A stretch of DNA of 64,000 bases from CALSMU01 sp965230225. GTDB lineage: Bacteria; Bacteroidota; Bacteroidia; Flavobacteriales_D; Parvicellaceae. Positions 50,857-61,200 of this stretch are shown in pieces; position 1 is the first letter of the stretch, and each line of letters starts with the position of its first letter. The stretch is from assembly GCA_965230225.1 (NCBI GenBank), contig CBDDKM010000002.1, positions 682,001 to 746,000 of the forward strand, written 5' to 3'. The notes below the pieces were generated by a model, which was given only the letters and a program-made list of their open reading frames with translations, had not been told where the DNA came from and searched no databases. Both the position numbers and the translations under genes were made by a program.

Positions 50857-53800
50857 TTATTGAACAGTAAGTCGTATTACTTTTCTGTCATCTCCATAGC
50901 TAAATTCTACCAGGTAAATACCTCTTTCGAATTGGCTAATGTCAATCATAGTTTTATGATCCGAGATGTTGTTTTGAGTGTATACTAACTGACCAGACAC
51001 ATCGTACATCTGGATGTTGATGTCTTGAATGTCATCACCAAGCTCAACAGTTACTAACTCGTTAGCTGGGTTAGGATACATGGTAATGTGCTTACCAAAC
51101 TCATTAGATATAATGCTAACGTTATTAACGTTGTAACAAGCAGAAGTGTCAGTACACCCAGCCTCGGTAATGATAACAGCATAGTTACCATTGCTCGTAG
51201 CAGTAAATGTTTGGTTGGTCTCACCGGCAATCGGAGCAAATCCATTGTCACAATCCACCCACTGGTAAGTTCCATTGGCATTGTCAGCAGTTAATTCCGG
51301 TCCGTCTTGAGTTACATCCAGGTTCTCAGCACCAATAATCAATGTTAGGTTAACGATAGAGTCACATCCATACATTGATTGGTAAATAGTACCATAGAAT
51401 CCACTTTCAGTTAATGTTTGAGGACCAAACTGGTAAGAATCTCCTTCACACATGGTATGTGTAATATCGATATCATAAGTCTGCCCTACGGTTAAATCAA
51501 GATTAACAATAGAGTCACATCCTGATGGTAGTGGGAACACCTCTGTGTACGTTCCTGATGTAGTTAATGTTTGAGTACCTAGTACATAAGTATCACCATC
51601 ACAAATAATAGCAGACTCGTTGTAAGTTACAGAAGAGCTAATTGTCAAGGTAAGAACTACAGTCGAGTCACATCCACTAATAGAAGTAAACACTTCGGTG
51701 TAAGTACCGGCAGCAGTTAGTGTTTGTGTACCGAATTGGTAAGATGATCCTGTACAAAGGGTAACTGCATCTGTTTCGTTGTACACAGGGTTTTCGGTTA
51801 GTGTAAGTACTACCGTTGAATCACACCCATCAACAGTAGTAAACACTTCGGTATAAGTACCACCAGTTGTAAGCGTTTGTGTACCGAACGTATAGCTATC
51901 TCCACTACAGATAGAAGCAGTAGCAGTTTCGTTATAAGATGGGAACTCAGTTAGCGTAAGAACTACAGTTGAGTCACATCCGTTAGCCGCTGTAAAGACT
52001 TCTGTGTATGTACCACCTGTAGTAAGTGTTTGTGTACCGAAAGAATAACTATCACCACTACAAATAGTAGCAGTTTCTGTTTCGTTGTAAGCAGGGTCTA
52101 CTGTAAGTGTAAGAACCACTGTAGAATCACATCCATCAACAGAAGAGAATACTTCGGTATATGTACCACTAGCAGTTAGTGTTTGAGTACCGAATACATA
52201 AGGAACGTTACTACAAGTGCTTGCAGTAGCCGTTTCGTTGTATACTGGGTTTTCAGTTAACGTTAAAACAACTGTCGAGTCACATCCATTAACAGAAGTA
52301 AATACTTCGGTATAAGTACCGGCAGCAGTTAATGATTGTGTTCCAAAAGTATAAGTATCACCTGCACAGAAAGAAGCCGAAGTTGTTTCGTTATATACTG
52401 GGTTTTCAGTCAGAGTAAGTACTACCGTTGAATCACATCCACCAACAGAAGTAAATACTTCGGTATAAGTACCGGCAGCAGTTAATGATTGTGTTCCGAA
52501 GGTATATGTATCACCTGCACAGAAAGAAGCCGAAGCCGTTTCGTTGTAAACGGGGTTTTCGGTCAGAGTAAGTACTACCGTAGAATCACATCCATCAACA
52601 GAGGTAAACACTTCAGTATAAGTACCAGCAGTAGTTAATGATTGCGTTCCGAAGGTATAAGTGTCACCTGCACAGAAAGAAGCCGAAGCTGTTTCGTTGT
52701 ATTCTGGGTTAACCGTTAATGTGAAGCTACAGCTGCTAGAGTTTCCTTCAGCATCTGTAGAAGTCAATACAATGGTCATAGCACCAACAGTTGTTGCAGA
52801 TCCTGCAGCTGGAGATTGAGTAATTACCGGAGAAGCATCACAGTTATCAGTCGTAGTACCCATTCCTGTATAGTCAGGTAGAGTAGTTGAACAAGTTGAT
52901 TGTGCTCCAGGGCAAGTAATAGATGGAGAAATAGTATCCATTACCGTAACTGTACTAACACAGTTAGAAGAGTTGGTGTTTCCATCTGTAACGGTAAGTG
53001 TTACGTTATTCGCTCCAAGATCAGCACAAGTGAATGCTGTTTGAGAAGCACTTAGAGTAACAGAACCACAGTTATCGGTAGAACCACCATCAATATCAGC
53101 AGCAACGATGGTTGCATTTCCTGAACCATCAAGGTATGCCGTAATGTTTTGACAAACGGCTACTGGAGAAATAGTATCCATTATGGTTACCACTGCAACA
53201 CAGTTATCGCTATTGCTGTTTCCATCAGTAGCAGTTAATGTTACGTTATTTGCTCCAATATCAGCACAAGTAAATGCAGTTTGAGATGCAGATAAAGTAA
53301 GTCCAGAACAGTTATCTGTTGAACCACCATCGATATCGGCAGCAGTGATTGTTGCATTTCCAGCACCGTCAAGGTATACCGTAATGTTTTGACAAACTGC
53401 TGTTGGAGCTGTTCCATCTACTAAGGTAACATCGAATGTACAGTCATTAGTATTTCCATTGCCATCATCAGCAGTAAGCGTAATGGTTGTTGTTCCTGAA
53501 ATTACAGTTCCTGCAGCCGGCGATTGAGTTATCGTAGGGCTAGCAGTACAGTTATCTGTAGCAGTAGCTAAACCAGTATAATCAGGAAGTGTAAATTGGC
53601 AACTTGCATTTGGAGTTTCTGTTTGGTTTCCTGGACAAGTTACAGTTGGAGAAATAGTATCCAATACAGTAACCACAGCAACACAGTTGTCTGAATTGCT
53701 ATTTCCATCAGTAACCGTAAGTGTTACGTTATTTGCTCCAAGATCAGCACAAGTAAATGCAGTTTGAGAAGCCGATAAAGATGCAATTCCACAGTTATCA

Positions 53801-56568
53801 GAAGATCCTCCATCAATATCTGCAGCAGTAATGGTTGCGTTACCAGCACCGTCTAAGTAGGCATTGATGTTTTGACAAATAGCTGTAGGATTCGAGTTAT
53901 CATTTAATATTACATCAAACTGGCAATCGGCAGTATTAGAACTTGCATCTGTTGCTGTTAAGGTAATAGTGGTGTTAGAAGAAATTACAGTACCAGCTGC
54001 CGGAGACTGTGTAACAGTTGGGCTGGCAGTACAGTTATCAGATACAGTAGCAAGAGATGTGTAATCAGGTAAAGTAAACTGACAACTTGCATCTGGTGTT
54101 TCTGTTTGGTTACCTGGGCAAGAGATTGTTGGGTTAGTAGCATCCGAAACTACAACATCAAAGTTACAGTTAGCTGTGTTAGAACCTCCATCAGTTGCCG
54201 TAAGAACAATATTAGTAGTACCAATTCCAACGACGGTTCCTGGAGCAGGCACCTGAGTTACAGTTACCCCCGGACAGTTATCGTTAGCAGTAGCTAAACT
54301 CGTATAATCAGGTAATGAGAAGTTACAAGAAGCATCTACGTTACCAGTTTGGTTTCCTGGACAAGAAATAGTTGGATTAGTAGCATCCGAAACTACAACA
54401 TCGAAGTTACAGTTGGCTGTGTTAGAACCTCCATCAGTTGCCGTAAGAACAATATTAGTAGTACCAACTCCAACGTTAGTTCCTGGCGCAGGTACCTGAG
54501 TTACAGTAACACCTGGGCAGTTGTCCGAAGCAGTAGCTAAACTAGTGTAATCAGGTAATGAGAAGTTACAAGAAGCATCTACAGTACCAGTTTGATTTCC
54601 TGGGCAAGTGATTGTTGGGTTAGTAGCATCCGAAACTACAACATCAAAGTTGCAGTTAGCTGTGTTAGAAGCACCGTCGGTAGCCGTAAGAACAATATTA
54701 GTAGTTCCGGCTCCCACGTTAGTTCCTGGAGCAGGCACCTGAGTTACAGTAACGCCCGGACAGTTGTCAGAAGCAGTTGCCAAACTCGTATAATCAGGTA
54801 ATGAGAATACGCAAGATGCATCAACAGTACCTGTTTGGTTACCCGGACATGTTATAGTAGGGTTAGTAGCATCTGAAACCACAACATCAAAGTTACAGTT
54901 GGCTGTGTTAGAACCTCCATCGGTAGCTGTAAGCACGATATTGGTAGTTCCAATTCCAACGATAGTTCCTGGAGCAGGTACTTGAGTTACGGTAACACCC
55001 GGACAGTTGTCTGAAGCAGTCGCTAGGCTAGTATAATCAGGTAATGAGAAGTTACAAGAAGCATCTACGTTACCAGTTTGATTACCAGGGCAAGTGATTG
55101 TTGGGTTTGTGGCATCCGAAACCACAACGTCAAAGTTACAGTTAGAGGTGTTAGAAGCACCATCAGTTGCTGTAAGAACAATATTAGTAGTACCTACCCC
55201 AACATTAGTTCCCGGAGCTGGCACCTGAGTTACAGTTACACCCGGGCAGTTATCGTTAGCAGTAGCTAAGCTTGTATAATCAGGTAATGAGAAGTTACAA
55301 GAAGCATCAACAGTACCAGTTTGATTACCTGGGCAAGTAATGGTAGGGTTAGTAGCATCCGAAACCACAACGTCAAAGTTACAGTTAGAGGTGTTAGAAG
55401 CACCATCAGTTGCTGTAAGAACAATATTAGTAGTACCTACCCCAACATTAGTTCCCGGAGCTGGCACCTGAGTTACAGTAACACCTGGGCAGTTATCATT
55501 AGCAGTAGCTAAGCTTGTATAATCTGGTAAAGAGAATAAGCATGATGCATCTACATTTCCGGTTTGGTTACCCGGACAAGTAATGGTTGGGTTGGTTACA
55601 TCGCTAACCACCACATTAAAATTACAGTTTGCAGTATTTGATGATCCATCGGTTGCGGTTAAAGTAACCACAGTAGTTCCGACACCAACGTTAGTTCCAG
55701 GTGCAGGAGATTGAGTTACTGTTGGAGAAGCGGTACAGTTATCAGAAGCTGTTGCTAAACTTGTATAATCTGGTAAAGAGAATAAGCATGATGCATCTAC
55801 GTTTCCGGTTTGGTTACCCGGACATGTAATTGTTGGGTTAACAGCATCAGAAACAGTAATAGTAATTGACCCACAAAGGCCAGTAGATTCATCTACGCAT
55901 CCAGCACCATCTTCACCTCTAATATAATAGGTAGTGGTTGATGCCGGTGAAACAACCAAACTTGTTCCCGCTTGGGAAGTAAGTTGTCCTGACCCACAGT
56001 TGGTGGTATAAATATGCCAGTTTGTGGCACTATTTAGATTAGCTCCAGCCCAGTCTAAAGTAGTACTTCCTCCTGGGCAAATACTGGTACTACTTGCCGT
56101 AACAGTTGGTACGTCAGGATCAGTACAAGTAACAGGAAGCGTAACCAAAGTAATGTGCATCGTGTTATTAGTAGCATAGTTTCCACACGCATTAGTGTTT
56201 ACCTGAGGGTGCAAAGTGGTAACACCAGCAGGAACAACAAAATCCAATTGTGCATCATCTCCACAAAAGTCATCGTTAAATCCTATAACATTGGTGTTTG
56301 TTCCTTCAAAAACCGTTAGGAAAGTATTTTGTGCGGCATTTCCGGCACCGGTTTGTTCACAAAGGTCAACTCTGTAAGTTGCACCGGGAACGGCGTTGGA
56401 AATTGGAGCGTATTCTCCTCCCCAAACTGTTTGAGTAACTTCTGTACGAACTCCAACTGTTAGGGTGCTGGCGTCAAACGTTCCAACCGCAGCAGATCCT
56501 TTAGGGCATTGCCCATAGGAGGTTCCCAGGATCAAAGCCCCCAGGAAAAAGGTAAATAAATGTTTCAT
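50857..56568 (-). CDS. Giant T9SS surface protein with HYR array and nine GCDS modules
   Basis: The start is set at the ATG at 56568 (signal peptide MKHLFTFFLGALILGTSYGQ); the longest open frame adds 23 residues. The protein (1903 residues) has the CPKGS...FCGDDAQLDF beta sandwich, an Ig-like domain (YYIRGEDGAGC), eight tandem HYR modules of about 81 residues (NPTITCPGNQTG...NCPGVTVTQVPAPGT), a mix of CQNI and HYR modules, nine GCDS modules and the T9SS type A sorting domain (ITMYPNPANE to RLTVQ). The HYR array is nearly identical from copy to copy in DNA. HYR domains are Ig-like and linked to adhesion. Surface adhesin or fibre is the likely role. Confidence 0.92.
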   Translation of the reverse strand: MKHLFTFFLGALILGTSYGQCPKGSAAVGTFDASTLTVGVRTEVTQTVWGGEYAPISNAVPGATYRVDLCEQTGAGNAAQNTFLTVFEGTNTNVIGFNDDFCGDDAQLDFVVPAGVTTLHPQVNTNACGNYATNNTMHITLVTLPVTCTDPDVPTVTASSTSICPGGSTTLDWAGANLNSATNWHIYTTNCGSGQLTSQAGTSLVVSPASTTTYYIRGEDGAGCVDESTGLCGSITITVSDAVNPTITCPGNQTGNVDASCLFSLPDYTSLATASDNCTASPTVTQSPAPGTNVGVGTTVVTLTATDGSSNTANCNFNVVVSDVTNPTITCPGNQTGNVDASCLFSLPDYTSLATANDNCPGVTVTQVPAPGTNVGVGTTNIVLTATDGASNTSNCNFDVVVSDATNPTITCPGNQTGTVDASCNFSLPDYTSLATANDNCPGVTVTQVPAPGTNVGVGTTNIVLTATDGASNTSNCNFDVVVSDATNPTITCPGNQTGNVDASCNFSLPDYTSLATASDNCPGVTVTQVPAPGTIVGIGTTNIVLTATDGGSNTANCNFDVVVSDATNPTITCPGNQTGTVDASCVFSLPDYTSLATASDNCPGVTVTQVPAPGTNVGAGTTNIVLTATDGASNTANCNFDVVVSDATNPTITCPGNQTGTVDASCNFSLPDYTSLATASDNCPGVTVTQVPAPGTNVGVGTTNIVLTATDGGSNTANCNFDVVVSDATNPTISCPGNQTGNVDASCNFSLPDYTSLATANDNCPGVTVTQVPAPGTVVGIGTTNIVLTATDGGSNTANCNFDVVVSDATNPTISCPGNQTETPDASCQFTLPDYTSLATVSDNCTASPTVTQSPAAGTVISSNTTITLTATDASSNTADCQFDVILNDNSNPTAICQNINAYLDGAGNATITAADIDGGSSDNCGIASLSASQTAFTCADLGANNVTLTVTDGNSNSDNCVAVVTVLDTISPTVTCPGNQTETPNASCQFTLPDYTGLATATDNCTASPTITQSPAAGTVISGTTTITLTADDGNGNTNDCTFDVTLVDGTAPTAVCQNITVYLDGAGNATITAADIDGGSTDNCSGLTLSASQTAFTCADIGANNVTLTATDGNSNSDNCVAVVTIMDTISPVAVCQNITAYLDGSGNATIVAADIDGGSTDNCGSVTLSASQTAFTCADLGANNVTLTVTDGNTNSSNCVSTVTVMDTISPSITCPGAQSTCSTTLPDYTGMGTTTDNCDASPVITQSPAAGSATTVGAMTIVLTSTDAEGNSSSCSFTLTVNPEYNETASASFCAGDTYTFGTQSLTTAGTYTEVFTSVDGCDSTVVLTLTENPVYNETASASFCAGDTYTFGTQSLTAAGTYTEVFTSVGGCDSTVVLTLTENPVYNETTSASFCAGDTYTFGTQSLTAAGTYTEVFTSVNGCDSTVVLTLTENPVYNETATASTCSNVPYVFGTQTLTASGTYTEVFSSVDGCDSTVVLTLTVDPAYNETETATICSGDSYSFGTQTLTTGGTYTEVFTAANGCDSTVVLTLTEFPSYNETATASICSGDSYTFGTQTLTTGGTYTEVFTTVDGCDSTVVLTLTENPVYNETDAVTLCTGSSYQFGTQTLTAAGTYTEVFTSISGCDSTVVLTLTISSSVTYNESAIICDGDTYVLGTQTLTTSGTYTEVFPLPSGCDSIVNLDLTVGQTYDIDITHTMCEGDSYQFGPQTLTESGFYGTIYQSMYGCDSIVNLTLIIGAENLDVTQDGPELTADNANGTYQWVDCDNGFAPIAGETNQTFTATSNGNYAVIITEAGCTDTSACYNVNNVSIISNEFGKHITMYPNPANELVTVELGDDIQDINIQMYDVSGQLVYTQNNISDHKTMIDISQFERGIYLVEFSYGDDRKVIRLTVQ
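51337..52710 (-). repeat. Nine GCDS modules
   Basis: In-frame repeats of about 51 residues. The first three (ASFCAGDTYTFGTQSLT) are near-identical in DNA; the last two are divergent and resemble the last two of the protein at 35938. Confidence 0.9.
53900..55850 (-). repeat. Eight HYR modules of about 243 bp, highly homogenised
   Basis: The segment GTTGGGTTAGTAGCATC-like sequence recurs about every 243 bp from 54127 to 55342, and the matching protein modules differ at only a few residues. The two outer copies are more divergent than the inner ones. Confidence 0.92.
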
Positions 56569-56634
56569 TTTTTCAATGTATTTTCGGGTCAAATACCCCT
56601 CACGGTCAAGCGAATTAGGGGGGGATTTAGCCCA

Positions 56635-56642
56635 CAAACATA
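56635..56642 (-). promoter_or_regulatory. Promoter element TATGTTTG of the gene at 50857
   Basis: TATGTTTG on the minus strand, 66 bp before the ATG at 56568, the same octamer and distance as for the gene at 43450. Confidence 0.45.
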
Positions 56643-56650
56643 ATAAGTTT

Positions 56651-56666
56651 TTTCCTGATCAGGAAA
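56651..56666. promoter_or_regulatory. 16-bp palindrome overlapping the -33 region
   Basis: TTTCCTGATCAGGAAA is perfectly self-complementary and lies 8 bp upstream of the -7 box at 56635-56642, where the -33 contact would be. It is a candidate operator for the surface-protein gene. Confidence 0.4.
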
Positions 56667-56868
56667 TAGGTCGTATTCTAAACTGTTTTATATCATAACC
56701 TTGAACCATTTTTCTATTACCCGGCCTACACCATTTTACCAAAGTTAACCCATGTTAATTTTGATGGTTCTATGGTATAATACATAGCAATTTGTTAACA
56801 TGGAAATGGACACTAATCATCAATATTTCATTGAACTGATTACTTTTATGCTGAAATAAAATTAGATT

Positions 56869-58221
56869 ATGACCAAACATTGGCTTACACTCCCGCCTTC
56901 ACTAGCCATTTTAGTTTCATTGTTTCTGTTTGCATGTGGTACAGAACAACCGGAGCAAACAGAAAATGAGGATCAAATTCAAAAAGAGCAAATATCTGTA
57001 GATGCCAGTTGGCTCCATCAGGCAAACATCGTATTGGAACAGGATATAGTTCACGATTTTTTCTCTCCACCAGTGGCTAGTAGGATCTATTTATACCCCA
57101 ATTTAACAGCTTACGAATTGATTAGCAAAAACACTGATCAATACCATTCTTTAATTACAGTAATTGATGACTTCCCGGTTTTTCCTGAATTGAAAAATAA
57201 GGAAATGACTGAGATTGCTGCTGTATATAGTTTTTTGTTAGTGGGTAGAGAATTGGTATACACCAGCAACCACATTGATGAAGAACTAGAAAAATTGGAT
57301 AGTATTTATGCTAATCAACCCTTGTTTGAGGAAACGAAGAAGTACTGTGAAGAGGTAAGCCAAATAATGAAAAATTGGTTGAAGGAAGATCAGTACAACG
57401 AAACCCGTAACATGGGAGATTATGTATTGTTAAAAGAGGAGGACTCATGGGTTCCAACCCCACCGGATTACATGGAGGCATTGGAGCCACATTGGGAAAA
57501 AATCAGGCCGGTAACACTTGATTCTGCCAATCAGTTTTTTCCTCAATATCCTACCGAATACAGCATGGATAAAACGAGTCTTTTTTACGAAGAATTGATG
57601 GAGGTGTATGATGCTGTAAAAGTTAGAACAGACTCTACCGAAGCAATTGCCAAATTTTGGGATTGCAATCCAATTATTCTTATGCATAAAGGGCACATTA
57701 CCTATTCCGAAAAGAAGTTAACTCCAGGAGGACACTGGTTTAATATTGCTCGAATGGCAGCAGAAAGAGAGAATTTAAACATGGAAGAAACAGCTTACAT
57801 GTACGCAAGCCTGTCTATTGGGATTTTTGATGCTTTTATTAGCTGTTGGCAGGCAAAATATGCTACTAATTATATTCGCCCGGTTACAGTTATTCAGAAT
57901 AAAATTGATCCTACCTGGAGTCCGATATTAATTACACCTAACTTCCCAGAATATCCAAGTGGGCACAGCGTTGTATCCAGGTCTGCAGCAACGATTTTAA
58001 CCGAACAGTTTGGAGGTGAATTTAGTTTTATAGATTCTACCGAAGCTCCTTACGGAATGCCTCCTCGAAGCTTTAATTCTTTTATAGAAGCATCCGATGA
58101 AGCTGCAATAAGTAGATTGTATGGCGGAATTCACTATGCTCCTGCCATTTACAATGGAGTGAAGCAAGGGGGACAAGTAGGAGAGCATGTATTAAAGACC
58201 ATTCATAAACTGAAGAAATGA
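56869..58221 (+). CDS. Vanadium-dependent haloperoxidase / PAP2-family lipoprotein
   Basis: The 450 residues begin with a lipoprotein signal (FLFACGT). The PAP2 fold motifs are in order: K330 and R337-P338 (CWQAKYATNYIRPV), the loop PSGH (363-366) followed by S370-R371, and SRLYGGIHYA with H422 and R416. This is the active site of vanadium haloperoxidases and acid phosphatases; in this subfamily the Asp after the second His is absent, as in other Bacteroidota members I recall. It may halogenate organics using bromide or chloride and peroxide, or hydrolyse phosphates. The stop overlaps the next start (ATGA), so it is coupled to the VCBS lipoprotein gene. Confidence 0.85.
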   Translation: MTKHWLTLPPSLAILVSLFLFACGTEQPEQTENEDQIQKEQISVDASWLHQANIVLEQDIVHDFFSPPVASRIYLYPNLTAYELISKNTDQYHSLITVIDDFPVFPELKNKEMTEIAAVYSFLLVGRELVYTSNHIDEELEKLDSIYANQPLFEETKKYCEEVSQIMKNWLKEDQYNETRNMGDYVLLKEEDSWVPTPPDYMEALEPHWEKIRPVTLDSANQFFPQYPTEYSMDKTSLFYEELMEVYDAVKVRTDSTEAIAKFWDCNPIILMHKGHITYSEKKLTPGGHWFNIARMAAERENLNMEETAYMYASLSIGIFDAFISCWQAKYATNYIRPVTVIQNKIDPTWSPILITPNFPEYPSGHSVVSRSAATILTEQFGGEFSFIDSTEAPYGMPPRSFNSFIEASDEAAISRLYGGIHYAPAIYNGVKQGGQVGEHVLKTIHKLKK

Positions 58222-61200
58222 GGTTAAATCATTACTTATTATTGTTACTGAGCTTAGCATTCACTTCTTGTGATGAAACGCAGGAAACAGAAAAACAGGA
58301 GATTAAAACACAAGAAAAATCAGAGCCGAAGGAGCTTCCGTTGTTTACTAAACTGACCGAAGAAGAGAGTGGTTTTTTCTTTCTGAATGAGATTAATCAA
58401 ACCAGTGATGTTAATGTATTGGCTTATGAGAATTACTATAACGGTGGTGGTGTTGGAGTAGGAGATGTAAATGCCGATGGGCTACCGGACTTGTTTCTTA
58501 CCGGAAATATTTTTGGAGGAAGGCTGTACTTGAACAAAGGAAACCTTCAGTTTGAACAAATTTCTGAATCGGCTAATGTATTTACCACTGGGTTTACCAC
58601 TGATGTTTCTTTTGTGGACATTAATCAGGATGGTTATCAAGATATTTATTTGTGTAAGTCCCTTTCTGTTAATCCAGAGGATAGAAGAAATGTATTGTTA
58701 TTGAATAATGGAGATAATACATTTACAGATCAGGCAGAAGCGTTTGGAATTGCAGATAATGGATACTCTAATCAGTCTTTGTTTTTCGATTATGATAACG
58801 ATGGGGATTTAGATTTGTACCTGATGAATCATCGAGTGGATTTTGACAATGCTCAAACCATTCATGATACTAAAGGAAACAAGGGAAACATCGTTCCATC
58901 AGATCAGTTTTGGACCAATCACTCTGCCGATCGGCTATATGAAAACAAGGGAGACTTAACTTTTGAAGATGTTACCGAACTATCTGGGATCATTAACAAT
59001 GATTTTAGCCTTAGCGCAGTTGCTACAGACATTAACAATGATGGTTATACTGACCTTTTTGTTGCCAATGATTTTACTTCTAAGGATCATGTTTATATCA
59101 ATCAGGGCAATGGAAAGTTTGTGGATGAGGTAGAAAAAATATTCGGTCATATAGCCAAGAGTTCTATGGGAAGTGATGTTGCAGACTTTAACAACGACGG
59201 ATTGGTGGATGTAGTTAATGTGGATATGACCCCTGAGGATAATTACAGACAAAAGCAACTAAAAGGAGCAAGCCCATACGATTTGTATCACATGGCCAAA
59301 GACTATGGTTTTTATCATCAAATAAGCAGAAATATGCTCCAATTGAATAATGGAGATGGAACCTTTAGTGAGATCGGTCAGATGGCTAATATGGCTTATA
59401 CCGACTGGAGTTGGAGTGCTTTGTTTGCGGATTTTGACAATGATGGCTGGAAGGATTTATTTATTTCTAATGGACACTATAAAGACATTACAGATTTGGA
59501 TTACCTTAAATATAAATCGGTAGAAGCAGTAGATGCTGCAGGAGGGTTGGACCATGTCGATATGTTGGAGTTAATTGATTTAATGACCAGTACTAAAATC
59601 AGGAATTATGTTTTTCAAAATGATCAAAACTTAAGGTTTAATGATGTATCTGAGAAGTGGGGAATTTCAGATCTAACTCACTCTAATGGTTCTGCTTATG
59701 CTGATTTGGACCTGGATGGAGATTTGGACCTGGTAATAAACAACTTTAATCAGGAAGCCTTTTTGTACAGAAACAATGCAGTAGAGCTGGGTAAGGGTAA
59801 TTATTTAACCGTTCAGCTAAAAGGAGATAAAGGAAACTTGTTGGGATATGGAGCAAAAGTAATTGTAGAGTCTGATGCCGGAACTCAATTACAAGAATGT
59901 AGCCCATACAGAGGCTTTTTATCTTCTTTGGAATCTTCTCTTCATTTTGGTTTAGGAGGGCAATCTGAAGTTAGTTCCGTGTCGGTAATTTGGCCAAATG
60001 GAAAAAAGCAAACCATTAATAATGTAAAGGCTAACCAATTTATTGAATTTAATATTTCTGAAGCTACAGATCAGCATGTATATATCTCTTCTACGAATGA
60101 TGGTATTTTGAAAAGTTTAGCCAGTAAAATCGACTATAACCATAAAGAAGACCCATTTATTGACTTTAAGCAGGAGCCGTTATTGGAGCACATGTTTTCT
60201 AACCGTGGGCCAGTTATGGCAGTAGCAGATGTTGATGGTAATGGAACCCAAGACCTGTACATTGGAGGTAGTGCCGGGATATCTGGTGAACTATGGTTAC
60301 AAGGTAGTAATGGAGAGTTTGGGAAAAGAGCAAATTCCGATTTTCAGAGTGACTCTAAAATGGAAGACGGCGGTTGTGAGTTTTTTGATGCCAATAATGA
60401 CGGACTATTAGATTTGTATGTTTCCAGTGGAAGTAATCAGTTTGATGATGGAGCAATGTATCAGGATAGACTATATATAGGAGATGGAAAAGGAGGGTTT
60501 AAGAAGAGCGAAGAAGCTTTGCCGAAGATAGAGTCTTCCACCTCTTGTGTAGTTCCTATAGATTATGATAAAGACGGAGATTTGGACCTGTTTGTAGGTG
60601 GATTTGTAAAGAAAAATGCTTTTCCTCTAACGGGTAAAAGTTGGTTGTTACAAAACGAAAATGGTGCTTTTATAGATCAGTCTGGTCAATTACCAGAGTC
60701 GGGACAATTGGGCATAGTAAATGATGCGATTACCTTATCAGAAGACGAACTAGTTGTGGTAGGAGAGTGGGTGAAGATTACTTTCTTAAAGTCCAATGGT
60801 GTTGGTTTTGAAGAAAAGGAAATAGCAGGGTTGGAGAAATCCGATGGTTGGTGGAATTGTGTAAAAGCCAATGATTTTGACGGAGATGGGGATTTAGATT
60901 TAGTGGTTGGAAACCGAGGACTGAATACCATGTTTAAGGCATCTGCGGAGCACCCTGCCAAATTGTTTTGGGGAGACTTTGATGACAATAGTGATTTAGA
61001 TGCTTTTCCGGTTTATTACTACAAGAACGACCAGGCTTATTTTCCTAAACATGGGCTAGATCAGATGTTTATGCAGATGAAGGGAATACGTAAAATATTT
61101 AAGAGTTATGAGGCTTATTCATCAGCGAGTTTAAATGATATTATACCGGATCAAAGCAATAGTCTTACAGTTCACTGGCATGAGTCTGTGTACATTGAAA

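Noticed and set aside
50794..50988. Plus-strand frame at the end of the gene at 50857, repeated at 40933-41157
   Set aside because: It reads the terminator and C-terminal block antisense. The similarity is due to the DNA repeat.
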